Shown: positions 1 to 10,255 of the stretch, piece after piece
Numbering within the stretch: position 1 is the first letter of the stretch
How the letters are laid out: the number at the start of each line of letters is the position of its first letter
Assembly: GCF_042186555.1 (NCBI RefSeq)
Contig: NC_133329.1
Coordinates: forward strand, 184,885,706-184,949,705
Direction: 5' to 3'
DNA: 64,000 nucleotides
Origin: Aquarana catesbeiana
Lineage: Eukaryota; Chordata; Amphibia; Anura; Ranidae
Translations under genes and position numbers: made by a program
The notes under the pieces: generated by a model
What the model was told of the DNA's origin: nothing
Seen by the model: the letters and a program-made list of their open reading frames with translations, nothing else
Databases searched by the model: none

Positions 1-190
1 GTACACAATCACATGCAAGGGCAATTAATGAAAACACTTTGAGGCTTGCATATGATTTGATGATGGAAATCAGCAGAGCTTCTGCTCATTTACTAAAGCA
101 CTGGAACAAATGCACTTGTAGAGTGCACATGCATTTTGCAAAGTGCAACATATATTTGCTTTAGACAAATCAACACCACAGAACATTCAA
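1..190. repeat. Diverged palindromic repeat at window edge
   Basis: No coding sequence is visible. Between about 88 and 170 the sequence is a loose palindrome beginning tttactaaagca and ending tttgctttagac. It resembles the hairpins seen inside each Harbinger copy (4312-4412, 13444-13551, 39661-39736) but is far more diverged. It may be the matching part of Harb-0, which would continue off the window to the left; that is inference. Confidence 0.35.
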
Positions 191-199
191 GCTAATTTT

Positions 200-905
200 T
201 ACGAGGGTGGGGGGGGGGGGTTGTGAAATCTAGATAATTGCTAATTAGCAGCACACTATTTGGAGTGAGTTTAGGTGGGGGGGGGGTTGGGAAAGCTAGA
301 TAATTGCTAATTAGCAGCACACTATTTGGAGTGAGTTTAGGTGGGGGGGTTGTGAAATCTAGATAATTGCTAATTAGCAGCACACTATTTGGAGTGAGTT
401 TAGGTGGGGGGGGGGTTGTGAAATCTAGATAATTGCTAATTAGCAGCACACTATTTGGAGTGAGTTTAGGTGGGGGGGTTGGGAAATCTAGATAATTGCT
501 AATTAGCAGCACACTATTTGGAGTGAGTTTAGGTGGGGGGGGTTGTGAAATCTAGATAATTGCTAATTAGCAGCACACTATTTGGAGTGAGTTTAGGTGG
601 GGGGGGGGGAAATCTAGATAATTGCTAATTAGCAGCACACTATTTGGAGTGAGTTTAGGTGGGGGGGGGTTGGGAAATCTAGATAATTGCTAATTAGCAG
701 CACACTATTTGGAGTGAGTTTAGGTGTGGGGGGGGGTTGTGAAATCTAGATAATTGCTAATTAGCAGCACACTATTTGGAGTGAGTTTAGGTGGGGGGGT
801 GGGAAATCTAGATAACTGCTAATTAGCAGCACACTATTTGGAGTGAGTTTAGGTGGGGGGGGGTTGTGAAATCTAGCTAATTGCTAATTATAAGCACACT
901 AAATA
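200..905. repeat. 62-bp minisatellite, about 10 full copies
   Basis: About ten full copies and one partial copy of a roughly 62-bp unit lie head to tail. Each contains ctagataattgctaattagc followed by agcacactatttggagtg and a G-run of 7 to 12. The copies differ mainly in the length of the G-run. The array directly abuts transposase-intron sequence of Harb-0 that begins near 905, so it expanded in, or was inserted into, that intron. An open frame on the minus strand across the array is an artefact of the period. Confidence 0.9.
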
Positions 906-2117
906 CACTCAAACAAAATACATTCAAAATGAGTAGACTAGGTGGATATGTTCCCATCACTTCATGCTGGGGAGGTTATTGAAGGAAAATATACATGCAT
1001 GACAAAAAATAACAGGAAAAAAATCCAGCATGTGTGAGGATAAAAAGGGGACATTCACACTATATTGCAATGATGGTAAGTAGTGTTTGAAGCAAGAAAT
1101 ACATTACATTATCAAAGATTACATAAAAGAACATGTGATGCTAATAAAAGAAAAATATCTTACCTTAATATAGTCCTTCTGCAGGACCTGGATGATGGCA
1201 GAACAGGTCTCTGGGATAATGATCCCCAGAGCCTGGGGGGAGATGCCTGTCGAGAACTTAAGGTCCTGCAGGCTTCTCCCTGTGGCCAAATACCGCAAGG
1301 TAGCGACCAGCCTCTGCTCCGGAGTGATGGCTTGCCTCATGCAGGTATCCTGCCTGCTGATATAGGGGGTCAGCAAAGCCAACAAACGGTCAAAAACGGG
1401 GTCCGTCATCCGGAGAAAGTTCCTGAAATCCTCAGGATTATTCTCACGGATCTCACGGAGCAAAGGCATGTGACAGAACTGGTCACGCTGAAGCAACCAA
1501 TTCTTGGTCCATGAACTCCTCCTCGCCCTGTTCATGGACTGGTCTTGGGCTGAAGAATAAACTACAGCACCAAGCACATACAATGCACAAGCTCGACGAC
1601 GAGTACGTACAGGTAACATGGTTTCAAAACGGTCGGCTGGTCAGAACGCACTAAACAGAACGCACTGAAGAACAGCAAGGCCTGTGAAGAGCGACCTGAA
1701 AATCAGGAACGAGCGGCCAATAAAACAAAGATTTCTCAATGCCAACTGACCAAACGCACTGAAAAGCAGATACAAACCTCACAAGCACAGACTGAACAAC
1801 AGTTAAAACGAACTGAAAAATACGAGTCTCACAAGCGCGAATCGTCTCTCACCAAACTTCTACTAACACGAGATAAACACGAGATTAGCAGAAGGAGCCC
1901 AAAGGGTGTCGTACGGGCTATTGAACTTCCGTTTTATAGTCTCGTCGGACTTGGTGTACGTCACCGCGTACTAGGCTGTCGTACTTTTGTGTGGTCGTGT
2001 GTAGGCAAGTCCGTTCGTAAGAAAGTCTGCCGCAAGTCCGCCGAAGGTACGTCGGAAGTATGTCGGACAGGCTGTCGGACTTTTGTAGACGAAAAGTCCG
2101 ACCGTGTGTACGCGGCA
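905..2117 (-). mobile_element. Harb-0: 5' part of a PIF/Harbinger transposon
   Basis: Read on the minus strand, this starts with a terminal inverted repeat ending at 2117 (complement of gtccgaccgtgtgtacgcgg), then the 5' leader, transposase exon 1 and the first 260 bases of the intron, homologous to 15160-16334 of Harb-2. The rest of the element, including the catalytic exon, is absent or lies beyond the left edge. The bases next to the end are TAA (2118-2120), a Harbinger-type 3-bp target. They belong to the splice donor of the Harb-1 transposase intron, so Harb-0 appears inserted there. Confidence 0.75.
1164..1619 (-). pseudogene. Harb-0 transposase exon 1 (HARBI1-like N-terminus)
   Basis: This is the 152-codon first exon of a PIF/Harbinger transposase, with ATG at 1619-1617 and a GTAAG donor at 1163. 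It has the same length as exon 1 of Harb-2 and is about 85-90% identical by eye. The N-terminal helix-turn-helix region typical of HARBI1-type proteins (segment around FRNFLRMTDPVF, then QRLVATLRYLATG) is present and open. The catalytic D-D-E exon is not found downstream on this strand, where a minisatellite replaces it within the window. I therefore treat it as an orphan exon that cannot encode a working transposase unless exon 2 lies to the left of the window. Confidence 0.8.
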
Positions 2118-2736
2118 TAAGATTTCTCCTTTAACATCACATTTTATTGTATTTAATGTTTGATAATGTAATGTATTTCTTTCCTTGTTCCCTAATTACC
2201 ATGATTGTAATATGCTGTGAATGTCTCATTTGTTCTCATGCATGCTGGTTTTATTTTCCATTTTTTTTTGTCCTTCATGCATTTTTGCCTTCACTAACCT
2301 CCCCAGCATGCTCTCCTGGGCCTATATCCACCTCGTCTAGTCACTTAACCATGTATTTTGTCAGCTCCTTAGTAGTACTTTACCCTAAACACCCCCTAAA
2401 ATGTGTAAAAATGTTTTTTGTACTTTAAATTCTGGCAGAGTGCCAGAGGCTTTTTTTTGGGTCCCAAAATCATTTGCAACCCTCCCCCCCAACTGCTAAG
2501 TCAGCTGATACCAATCCTCTATCTGCTGACTTTGCCAAACCCATACACACTATACCTACCTCTTTTGTGGTCAGATTTATGGATGAATTCCCCAAAGCAT
2601 GTACAGTAGTGCAAGGGCCTGCCTGAATCCTTTCAAATGGTACTGTTTAAAGTTTTTGTATCCTATTATTATCTTGATAGGTAATAGCAGAATGTAAAAA
2701 TATGCTAAAATGTGTACAGTGTGTATTTATAGCTTT

Positions 2737-2739
<3 letters not shown>

Positions 2740-2778
<39 letters not shown>

Positions 2779-2910
2779 ATTTATATAGCGCCAACAGTTT
2801 ACGCAGCGCTTTACAATATAAAAGGGAGACAATACAGTTATAATACAATACAATACAATAGGATTAAGAGGGCCCTGCTCAGAAGAGCTTACAATCTAAT
2901 TAAGTATTAG
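2740..2910 (+). repeat. ATT microsatellite plus short interspersed repeat
   Basis: An ATT run of about 14 units is followed by about 130 bases (ggatttatatagcgcc, cagcgctttacaatat, gggccctgctcagaagagc). The block is missing from the equivalent intron of Harb-2 near 14760, where flanking sequence joins directly, so it is an insertion specific to Harb-1. The tailed structure suggests a SINE-like or short MITE-like element; I cannot name the family. Confidence 0.6.
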
Positions 2911-3224
2911 GACACTTCTTACATGTCCAGTGGGCTGCCAATAGTGTAAGTAAGGAGGGGCTGGCCAAAGTAATACACATCATTTAGGCATTCATCTCTC
3001 AATGAAGTGGAGATGGTTACCTGTCCAAAACATCTCCCCCCCTAAAATTTTTAAAATGGGCCATCAGAGGGGGGAAGGGATCTGATAGGTGGACCTTATA
3101 CCTTTGTGTTTAAATACTCCCTAAAATAAATGTTATACTGATGTTGGCCAAGAATGTTTGTGCCTAATCTGCTTTCAATGTTTATGTGCAAAATTATTAA
3201 TTTTTATTTCTTGTTTGACTCCAG

Positions 3225-3982
3225 TTTCCTTCCAACCCACAGGAATGGCAGACTGTGGCCTCCCACTTTGCCCAGCAGTGGGACTTTCCTAACTGCGTCA
3301 GTGCAATTGATGGAAAACACGTCCACATCATCCCACCACCCAACTCGGGGTCATACTATTACAACTACAAGGGGTTCAATAGTATTGTGATGTTAGCGGT
3401 GGTGTCGGCTACTTACGAGTTCCTGTATGTGGACATGGGGAAGAATGGCCGGATGTCAGATGGTGGAGTCATCCCCCAGATGGAGTTCTACAGGCGTCTC
3501 CAGAATGGCAGCTTGGGCTTGCCACCTCCAGAAGACAATGCCGAAGGACTACCATTTGTCTTTGTTGCGGATGAAGCGTTTGCGCTGGGGGACTGTCTTA
3601 TGTGGCCATTCCCTATGAGGAACCTCACCCCGGACCAGAGGGTTTTTAACTACCAGCTGGCCAGAGCCAGAAGAGTGGTGGAGAACACGTTTTGAATAAT
3701 GGCCAGCCGGTTCCGCCTATTTCTTACATCCATACACATGGCGGAATATCAACTGAATCACATCATGCTGTGGTGTGTTCTCCACAACTTTTTAAGGAGA
3801 AATTCTTGGAACTATGCTGCCTCAGTTGGGCCTGAGGCCAGAATTAATATTAATGAACCTACCCTGACGGTGCTTGAAGCTGACTGTCCTGGCTTGCCCC
3901 CCCGAGTGCCCACGAGGTTCGTATAAGATACATGGAATACTTTGCAGGTAGGGGGGCCATCGATATGCCAGACAATGTCTGA
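3225..3982 (+). pseudogene. Harb-1 transposase exon 2 (DDE domain), broken
   Basis: The exon opens after a clear acceptor (gactccag at 3224) and matches exon 2 of Harb-2. All three catalytic residues are still readable: D in AIDGKH, D in FVADEAF and E in RRVVENTF. Immediately after ENTF a TGA stop replaces the glycine codon (about 3693), and a further frameshift lies near 3910 before the terminal DMPDNV. With exon 1 also lost, no transposase can be made from this copy. The intron before it (2118-3224) holds only intron sequence and the ATT repeat. Confidence 0.9.
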
Positions 3983-4311
3983 GACATTTTTAAAATAAAA
4001 ATATATTTTAAACTGAACAAATATTTGATTTGATTTCCTGCTTGGCTTTCTTTTAGCTCCTCCTCGGTTATCTTTTATTAATGGTCTAATTTTTTGGCCT
4101 TTTTCTTCAACAGTGCAAACAAAATTTCGTTGACACATGAGGTGACAATCTCTTCTTCGGTTAATTATTAATTATTATGTTGTGGGTCTGCTACACACAC
4201 ACACCTTGTTTTTTTGTGAATGTATGTAATGCATTACTGACAAAAATAATAATACATTTGTGGAGTCCTGAAAATGGCGTGATTGTGTAAAATTAGAAAG
4301 CACTGTTGGGT

Positions 4312-4412
4312 GTTATTTACTAAAGGAAAATACACTTTGCACTACAAGTGCACTTGAGACTGCACTGAAACTGCACTTGTAGTGCAAAGTGGATTTGCCT
4401 TTAGTAAATAAC
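4312..4412. repeat. Short hairpin between convergent genes (Harb-1)
   Basis: A near-perfect palindrome starts gttatttactaaaggaaa and ends tttgcctttagtaaataac, with inner arms ctttgcactacaagtgcac and its complement. The same hairpin is at 13444-13551 in Harb-2 and 39661-39736 in Harb-3, each between the ends of the Myb-like and transposase genes, so it is an ancestral part of this Harbinger family. It may be an old MITE, or it may serve as a shared 3' processing signal. Confidence 0.8.
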
Positions 4413-4790
4413 CCCCATTGTCACTGAAAACACCAACTTTACTCCAAAAAATGCTTTTGAGCATTGAAAGAAGAAGCCACACATTGTGCTTTGATTAAAA
4501 AGATTGATAATCAACAATCAAAAAAGATTGATAATCAACAATCACATTGCATTTCTAAAAGGTTTTTTGAACAAACCAGCATGTTTGTTGTATAACATTT
4601 TTTTGGGTCACATTAAAATAAGTAGAAATTGCCTTTTAAGGTAAAACAGGCATGTTTAAAACCATAAAAACAACAACTCTGGAACTTACAAAGTTCAACT
4701 TTTCAAGAAAGTGAATGCAATATCAGACATGAGTATTTATAAACTGTCTTTGATATTGCGTTCAGCAGATGGGGTGAAGTCACCCCTGGA

Positions 4791-5010
4791 AAAGCCAAAT
4801 TTTGAAGATGCACACAAATTGCCTAATGTCAACATGTGCTAGCTACCATCATGGGGGATCAAGGGACGTGTTTTGTGGGTGCAACCCCTTCCTCTCAGCT
4901 GCTTTATTATTGAGGAAGGGGTTGCACCCACAAAATGCGTACATTGATCTCCCGTGATGGCAGATAGCACATGTTGACACACTGTGTGCATCTTCAAAAT
5001 CTGGCTTTTC
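4791..5010. repeat. 220-bp palindrome with hammerhead-like arms (Harb-1)
   Basis: The arms pair over about 90 bases (gaaaagccaaattttgaag at the left, complement at the right). Each arm, read toward its outer end, holds a segment resembling the 3' two-thirds of a hammerhead ribozyme: GAGGA, a GGGG-ttgca-CCCC stem II, then AAAAcAC/GCGTAC or ACGTC (plus strand 4910-4942; minus strand 4898-4861). The canonical CTGATGA core is degenerate and G12 is mutated, so activity is doubtful. It lies 70 bases beyond the Myb gene stop. Confidence 0.65.
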
Positions 5011-5079
5011 TATAATATGTCAAAAATGAATCATAAAAATAACAATAAAGCTTCAATAAGTTAGGGATTTCTGGGTGTT

Positions 5080-6390
5080 TTAAATTCTCCCTAAAACATC
5101 AATGATGTCATTCATTTTGTTTTGAACATCATTGATGTTTTGCTTGATGTTTTCTAAATCCCTATTACACCCCATTATCTCCCCAATGAGGATCTGGGCA
5201 CTTTCACTTGTGAAATGACATTCCTCTTCCACAACATCACGATCACCTAAAACAAAAAAAACCACACCGTATTATAAATATGCAGGCATCCATCTCTTAC
5301 CTGAAGCTGTGGTTGCAGACACTCACCTGTTGTGGTGATAAGTTCCACAACGTCTCCCTCCTCCTCCTCTGGTTGGGTTTAGGGGATTTCCCCTTGTTCC
5401 GGAGGTGGGGGGTCCGTGGTCTCCTCTGATGAGTGGTGTCCTCCGAGTCTTTTCTCCCCTATGTGAACAAAAATAGGTATACTTAGCACAGATATTTGAT
5501 GGCAGAAATAGGAATATGAAACATTGCTTTGGAAGTGGGGTACAATTGTCTGTTTTGGCAGAGTTCCAAGATGAAGAAATATTTTTGTCCTTTGTCAAGC
5601 TTGAATATTACCTGTTTTGTACAAGCTTCACAGATGGAGACACCCCTATAGTATACACTGGAGCACCTGTGTGGGCCCCCTAATAAAAAGGGTGTTATTT
5701 TGTCCCACACTAGTGCTCCTGCATTCAGATGTGTAAACAGCTGCTGAGTGTCCTCTCCTTACACAGAATCTAGTTTGCATTTCATTCTAGTTACAAACCC
5801 ATCTAGACAACAAACTTATTTTAAGAGAAATAGGCCAGAAAAAATGTATTGAACTGCATCTGGACAAAACATGGTGTTTTATTGGCTGAACGAACAATGT
5901 TTCCTAGGAACGAGTAATGTGTCCATGAACATTTAATGTGTCCATGCCATTTTAAACTGTACAACAGTAAAGAAAAGCACATGGAGCGGCATGAACGTAA
6001 GAAAAATACAGAATAGGAATACAGGACAACTACTTACTTTTTTGCAGCACTCTCCTGATCCTTCCTTCTATAATGATCATGCTCCCTGATTTTGAGGTCC
6101 GACCACCGCTTCCTGATGAGATCCTTGGATTGTCGTACCCCAAAATTACGGTGCAGACCCTAAACAACTTTCGCCATGATCTTGGTCTTTCTGACATTTG
6201 GGTTGGGGTAAGGTCCATACTTCCCGTCATAGTCGGCCCTCTTCAATATGTCCACCATCTCCACAAAGGCCATATTTGATGCCCTAAATCTTCTCCTGCG
6301 GGATTGTGACGTTTCTGGCTCCGGCCTTTCATCCTCCTCCTCGTTGCTGCTATTAGCACGCACCTGTTGTATCTCTGCCACCTCTGCCAT
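5080..6390 (-). pseudogene. Harb-1 Myb/SANT-like accessory gene, frameshifted
   Basis: Harbinger elements often need a Myb/SANT-type DNA-binding partner for transposase nuclear import and end binding. Here exon 1 is 6390-6038 (ATG at 6390, donor gtaagta), exon 2 is 5458-5327 and exon 3 is 5246-5080, with the same splice sites as the intact gene at 11514-12821. Exon 1 keeps an acidic and arginine-rich N-terminus and YDGKYGPYPNPNVRK, then shifts frame near 6165, so the final Myb helix (KRWSDLK) is in another frame. Exon 3 ends with NDIIDVLGRI and a stop, matching the other copies. It is a recent pseudogene. Confidence 0.85.
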
Positions 6391-6560
6391 GTGCTCTTCC
6401 CCACTGCGGCGAACGAGAAGGGGTGGGGAATAGACTAGAAAGAACGTCAGAGGCGGGCGGAGTTTCACGCATGCGCAGTGTATATAAAGCATAACATGCG
6501 TGCGTTGTACGTATGATCTGTGAGCGGAGGAAGGAGTATCGGAATCGCCGATTGTGATAA
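6391..6560. promoter_or_regulatory. Divergent promoter, Myb (-) / MADF (+), Harb-1
   Basis: The 285 bases between the two divergent ATGs contain an NRF1-like palindrome (catgcgcag, 6471-6479) directly followed by a TATA box (tatataaa, 6482-6489) pointing at the MADF gene. A probable non-coding first exon ends near 6566 (aacgaag then gtaac), and the MADF coding exon starts after ttgcag at 6669. The same pair of motifs is conserved at 11414-11434 and 35798-35818. Confidence 0.6.
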
Positions 6561-7418
6561 CGAAGGTAACATTTAAACTTGGGCCTATACTGCTTATAGA
6601 CTGAGGTCTATATTGGGACATGATTAGGAGACTTTAGCCTGACATTAGGGTTTGTCTTGTGTATTGCAGATAAAATGGATGGCTTCAATGACCACAACTT
6701 CCTCCCCCTGTTCATAGACAAGTACAGGGAGCTGCCCTGTCTATGGCAGGTCAAACACCCGCACTATAATCATAAACAAAAGAGGCAGACAGCGTTGGAG
6801 AAACTGCTGGAGTTGGTCAAGCTGGTGGTCCCCACGGCAACCATCCCCTATTTAAAAGCCAAAATTGGTGGCCTGAGGAGCACTTATCTTAGGGAGCGCA
6901 AGAAGGTCCAGGATTTCCAGAGATCAGGAGCTGCAGCAGATGACGTTTATGTCCCCAGGCTCTGGTACTATGAGAGACTGCGATTTCTGTCAGACCAGAC
7001 TGAAGTCAGGGAATCCCTCTCAACCCTACCTTCCACTCTTCCTTCCACCCCAGCTGAGGCTTCCGATGTCCAACCTGGGACTTCCAGCCAGGAAGAAGTG
7101 GAGGAGCCCAGCTTGAGCCAGGTATAGCATTGTTCTACAGATTTCTGGTCAATACATAAATGATGTTTACTAGATTTTATTATTGATCACTAATTGCTGA
7201 TTTCATAAAGTGTTTTACATATCAATAGACAGTAGTGGGCAAAAATAATTGGGACAAGAATGAAAAATGCTGGGCTCAGAATGATAATCTTTTATATTTA
7301 TTAACATTCAATTTGCAACAGTCATGAGCTGAAAATTGTGTGTGATTGATGAAGAAAAAACTAAAACTATGTCCCTTTTTCATACACAGGAAGACCTCAA
7401 CCAGGAGGAGGCTGTGGA

Positions 7419-8609
7419 CAGAGGTGTTGCTAGGGGGGTGCGGTCTGCACCCGGGTGACACCCACCAGAGGGGTGACACCCATGGGTAGCAGCACCACTA
7501 ACACTACCTGCTGCCCTACACTAATCTGCTCCTCTCAGATCTCTCATGTCCCTCAGTGGAGCGGACTGAAGCCGTCTCATCCTCCTCCCATATCCACACA
7601 GGAGGAGGAGACCTAGGGACACTGCTGTGTGTATACATCCGAACTGACTGTTCTGAGGTCTGTACACTTTACTATTTATAGTCTAGATGGACATGGGGGG
7701 CACTAAGGGAGGGCAGAGGGGGTTTCTATACTGATGGGGGGTCTGCACTGAGGGGGAGGGGGTGTCTATACTGATGGGGGGTCTGCACTGAGGGGGAGGG
7801 GGTGTCTATACTGATGGGGGGTCTGCACTGAGGGGGAGGGGGTGTCTATACTGATGGGGGGTCTGCACTGAGGGGGAGGGGGTGTCTATACTGATGGGGG
7901 GGTCTGCACTGAGGGGGAGGGGGTATCTATACTGATGGGGGGGTCTGCATTGAGGGGGGTATCTATACTGAGGGGGGACTGCATTGAGGGGGGTGTTTAT
8001 ACAGAGGGGGGTCTGCATTGAGGGGGATGTTTATACTAATTGGGGGGTCTGCACTAAGGGGGTCTATATTGATGGGGGAGTCTGCACTGAGGGGGGGTGT
8101 CTATACTAATGGAGGGGGTCTGAACTGAGATGGGGGTGTATACTGTTGGGGGGAGGTCTGCACCAAGGGGGTCTATACTGATGGGAGGTCTGCACTGAGA
8201 TGGGGGTGTATATACTGATGGGGGGAGGTCTGCACCAAGGTGGTCTATACTGATGGGAGGTCTGCACTGAGGGGGGTGGCTATATGATGGGGGGTCTGCA
8301 CTGAGGGGTGTGTCTATACTGATGGGGGGTCTGTACTTAGTGAGGGGGATCTGTACTGAGGGGTGGGTCTATACTTATGGAGGGGGGATCTGTACTGAGG
8401 GGAGGTCAATACTCATGTGGGGGGGTCTGTACTTAGTGGGGGGTCTGTACTGAGGGAGGGGGATCTATACTGCGGGAGGAAGATCTGTGCTTAGTGGGGG
8501 GTCTATACTGAGAGAGGGGGTCTGTACTGAGGGGGGACTATAGTTGGTGGAGGGGGGTGACACCAATTTTTTCCGCACCGGGTGACACCAACCCTAGTGG
8601 ACGCCACTG
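7419..8609. mobile_element. hAT-type non-autonomous element filled by a minisatellite
   Basis: It is flanked by an 8-bp duplication gctgtgga (7411-7418 and 8610-8617). The ends are imperfect inverted repeats: cagaggtgttgctagg on the left, and the complement of cagtggcgtccactaggg on the right, with ggtgacacc/ggtgtcacc just inside. The 8-bp duplication and CAG ends fit the hAT superfamily. No transposase is present. Confidence 0.8.
7685..8540. repeat. G-rich minisatellite inside the hAT-type element
   Basis: This is a degenerate tandem array with a period of about 48 bases, built on ctatactgatggggggtctg and cactgaggggga. The first six units (7730-7925) are nearly identical and the rest have drifted. 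The plus strand is a G-run array that could form G-quadruplexes. The open frame on the opposite strand is a by-product of the repeat. Confidence 0.85.
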
Positions 8610-9089
8610 GCTGTGGAATGTGGCACACGGGAGGAGGTGGGGGTTAGTGGCAGACAGGAGGTGTCCGGGGTAAGTGGCAGCCAGGAAGAGGCAGGGGTAA
8701 GTGACAGCCAGGAGGTGGCCGGGCTCAGTAGGAGCCTCACAGAATCGCAGGTCCCTCCCCTCCGCCTTCCAAACAAAAGACCCAGGAAGGGGAGTAATGT
8801 GGAGGAGTCAGCGCTCAGGCTGATTCAGGAGGCTTCTGCGTCCCTCAGAGCCACCCCCACTCATGAAGAAGCCTTTGTCTGCATGGCTGCCACCAAACTG
8901 AAGGACTTGCAGGAGGGCCAACGCCTCATGTGTGAGGACATCCTTTATAAAACATTAACTAAGGGGGTGAGGGGCGAAATCACACCCAATACCCACCTGT
9001 GTGAGTTGCATCATCCTCCTCCTCCTTCTGCTACACCTCCACCACCAGAGACACAGCCTGGAAGGAAGCATGTAAGGAAGACAAAGTGA

Positions 9090-9183
9090 TGGCCTGGGTT
9101 CAGTCTGGTCTGACAAAAGACACAGGCTCTTGTATGACCACAGCCTTGGGACATGTATGTCATCTGCTGCTGTTCATGATCTC
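9090..9183 (-). pseudogene. Inverted MADF-gene fragment of Harb-1 (first half)
   Basis: Read on the minus strand, this matches the region of MADF exon 1 encoding SGAAADDVYVPRLWYYERL. It is interrupted by Harb-2 at 9184 and continues at 16338-16460 (complement of KIGGL and upstream codons). It lies tail to tail with the real MADF exon 2. The equivalent inverted fragment is present in Harb-2 (10040-10255) and Harb-3 (34275-34560), so it is an old feature of the family. Confidence 0.75.
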
Positions 9184-9186
9184 TTA

Positions 9187-9400
9187 TGCCCCGTGCACAC
9201 GGTCGGATTTTCCGATGGACAATGTCCGATCGGAGCGTGTTGTCGGAAATTCCGACCGTGTGTGGGCGCCATCGGACATTTTCCATTGGATTTTCCGACA
9301 CACAAAGTTGGACAGCAGGAGATAAAATTTTCCGACAACAAAATCCGATCGCGTCAATTCCGACCGTGTGTGGCCTGTTCCGACGCACAAAGTGCCACGC
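9187..9400 (+). repeat. Left terminal and subterminal repeats of Harb-2
   Basis: The terminal motif cacacggtcgg (9196-9206) recurs in inverted form as ccgaccgtgtgtg (9257-9269 and 9360-9372), separated by blocks of tccgac/gtcgga. Such clustered subterminal repeats are expected binding sites for the Harbinger Myb-like protein or transposase. Similar clusters occur at 16200-16334, 17160-17249 and 33524-33720. Confidence 0.75.
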
Positions 9401-10039
9401 ATGCTCAGAAGAAATTCCAACACGGGACAGCTCGTTTTGGTAAACTTAGCGTTCGCAATGGATACAGCACTTTCGTCACGCTGCAATGTTAAAAATGGTT
9501 TAATACAGCGCACTCTCTTCTTCTTTATAATGTGACAAGAATTAAGTCGTTTTGCTGCTCGTATTCACACACACTTCTCACAAACTTTTATTTGTGTTTT
9601 TTTAGTGGGATTCCCTGAATATATTGTTATTAGTTGTCACATCTGACAGTTTGATATTTTTTATTTTTTTTTATTTTGGATTTTAAGCCTTTTTTTTTAT
9701 TTAATGTTTGTATTTTTTCCAAGGCTGATCTTTGTTCAATGTTATTTTTATTTTTACTCCAGAATATTTTTGGGTGTGTTTTGTGTGTCAAGTTACCCCA
9801 ACACCATTGATATCTTTTATTATTTAATCTCAAGGAGATTGTTTGGTGTTGGTGTCCCTTGTTCATTTCACATTGTATATTTGAAATGTACCTGAATCCT
9901 CACAAACAAACTGTCCTTTTTGAAGTAAAACACATAGGAGAGTATAATTCAAAACAAAAATCCTTTATTAAGGGATCAGAACCAAACAAAGAGGAAGGCA
10001 ACACTGGATCAACAAGAGAAATTAGCGAAGCCTGGGACC

Positions 10040-10255
10040 CCCCACGGCAGACATCAATTCTTCAACATCAAAATTGGTGGCCTGAGGAGTCCATATGTAA
10101 GGGAGGGCAGTCTGGTCCGGGATTCACAGAGACTTGGATAGCAGCAGATGACATGTGTGTCCGCAGGCTGTGGTACCACAAGAGGCTGCATTTTTTTGCC
10201 CAACAGACTGGATCCAGGGTCCTCACTGTCTGGTCTTCCTTTCACGCTTCATTCC
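10040..10255 (+). pseudogene. Inverted MADF-gene fragment of Harb-2
   Basis: Plus-strand similarity to MADF exon 1 runs from the P-TADI region through aaaattggtggcctgaggag, the AADDMCVRRLWYHKRL region and the start of the Ser/Pro tail. It contains stops and frameshifts in one register. It overlaps the 3' end of MADF exon 2 (10223) on the opposite strand. It cannot encode a full MADF domain because the first helix is missing. Confidence 0.75.

Larger units (their letters stand above)
6675..9089 (+). pseudogene. Harb-1 MADF-domain gene, split by a hAT insertion
   Basis: Exon 1 (6675-7121) encodes a MADF DNA-binding domain at residues 9-100 (FIDKYRELPCLW, YNHKQKRQTALEKLLELVK, KIGGLRSTYLRERKKV), then a Ser/Thr/Pro-rich tail. 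The donor is at 7122. Exon 2 starts at 7390 after catacacag and encodes an acidic repeat-like stretch, a helical region (SALRLIQEASASLRATPT) and a proline-rich, basic end, with its stop at 9087-9089. A 1.19 kb element (7419-8609) lies in exon 2. If it and one target copy are removed, the frame (AVECGTREE) is continuous, so this gene was intact until that insertion. MADF proteins are known partners in some PIF elements. Confidence 0.85.

Noticed and set aside
192..512. 106-codon repetitive minus-strand frame rich in NYLDFTTPPP
   Set aside because: It is a translation of the 62-bp minisatellite with no start context or conserved domain.
1119..3982. Simple inversion of transposase exon 1 relative to exon 2
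   Set aside because: Both sides of the 2117/2118 junction contain the first part of the intron, so sequence is duplicated, not merely inverted. A nested second copy at TAA explains it better.
7806..8018. Pro/Gln/Tyr-rich minus-strand frame
   Set aside because: It is an artefact of the G-rich minisatellite inside the hAT-type element.
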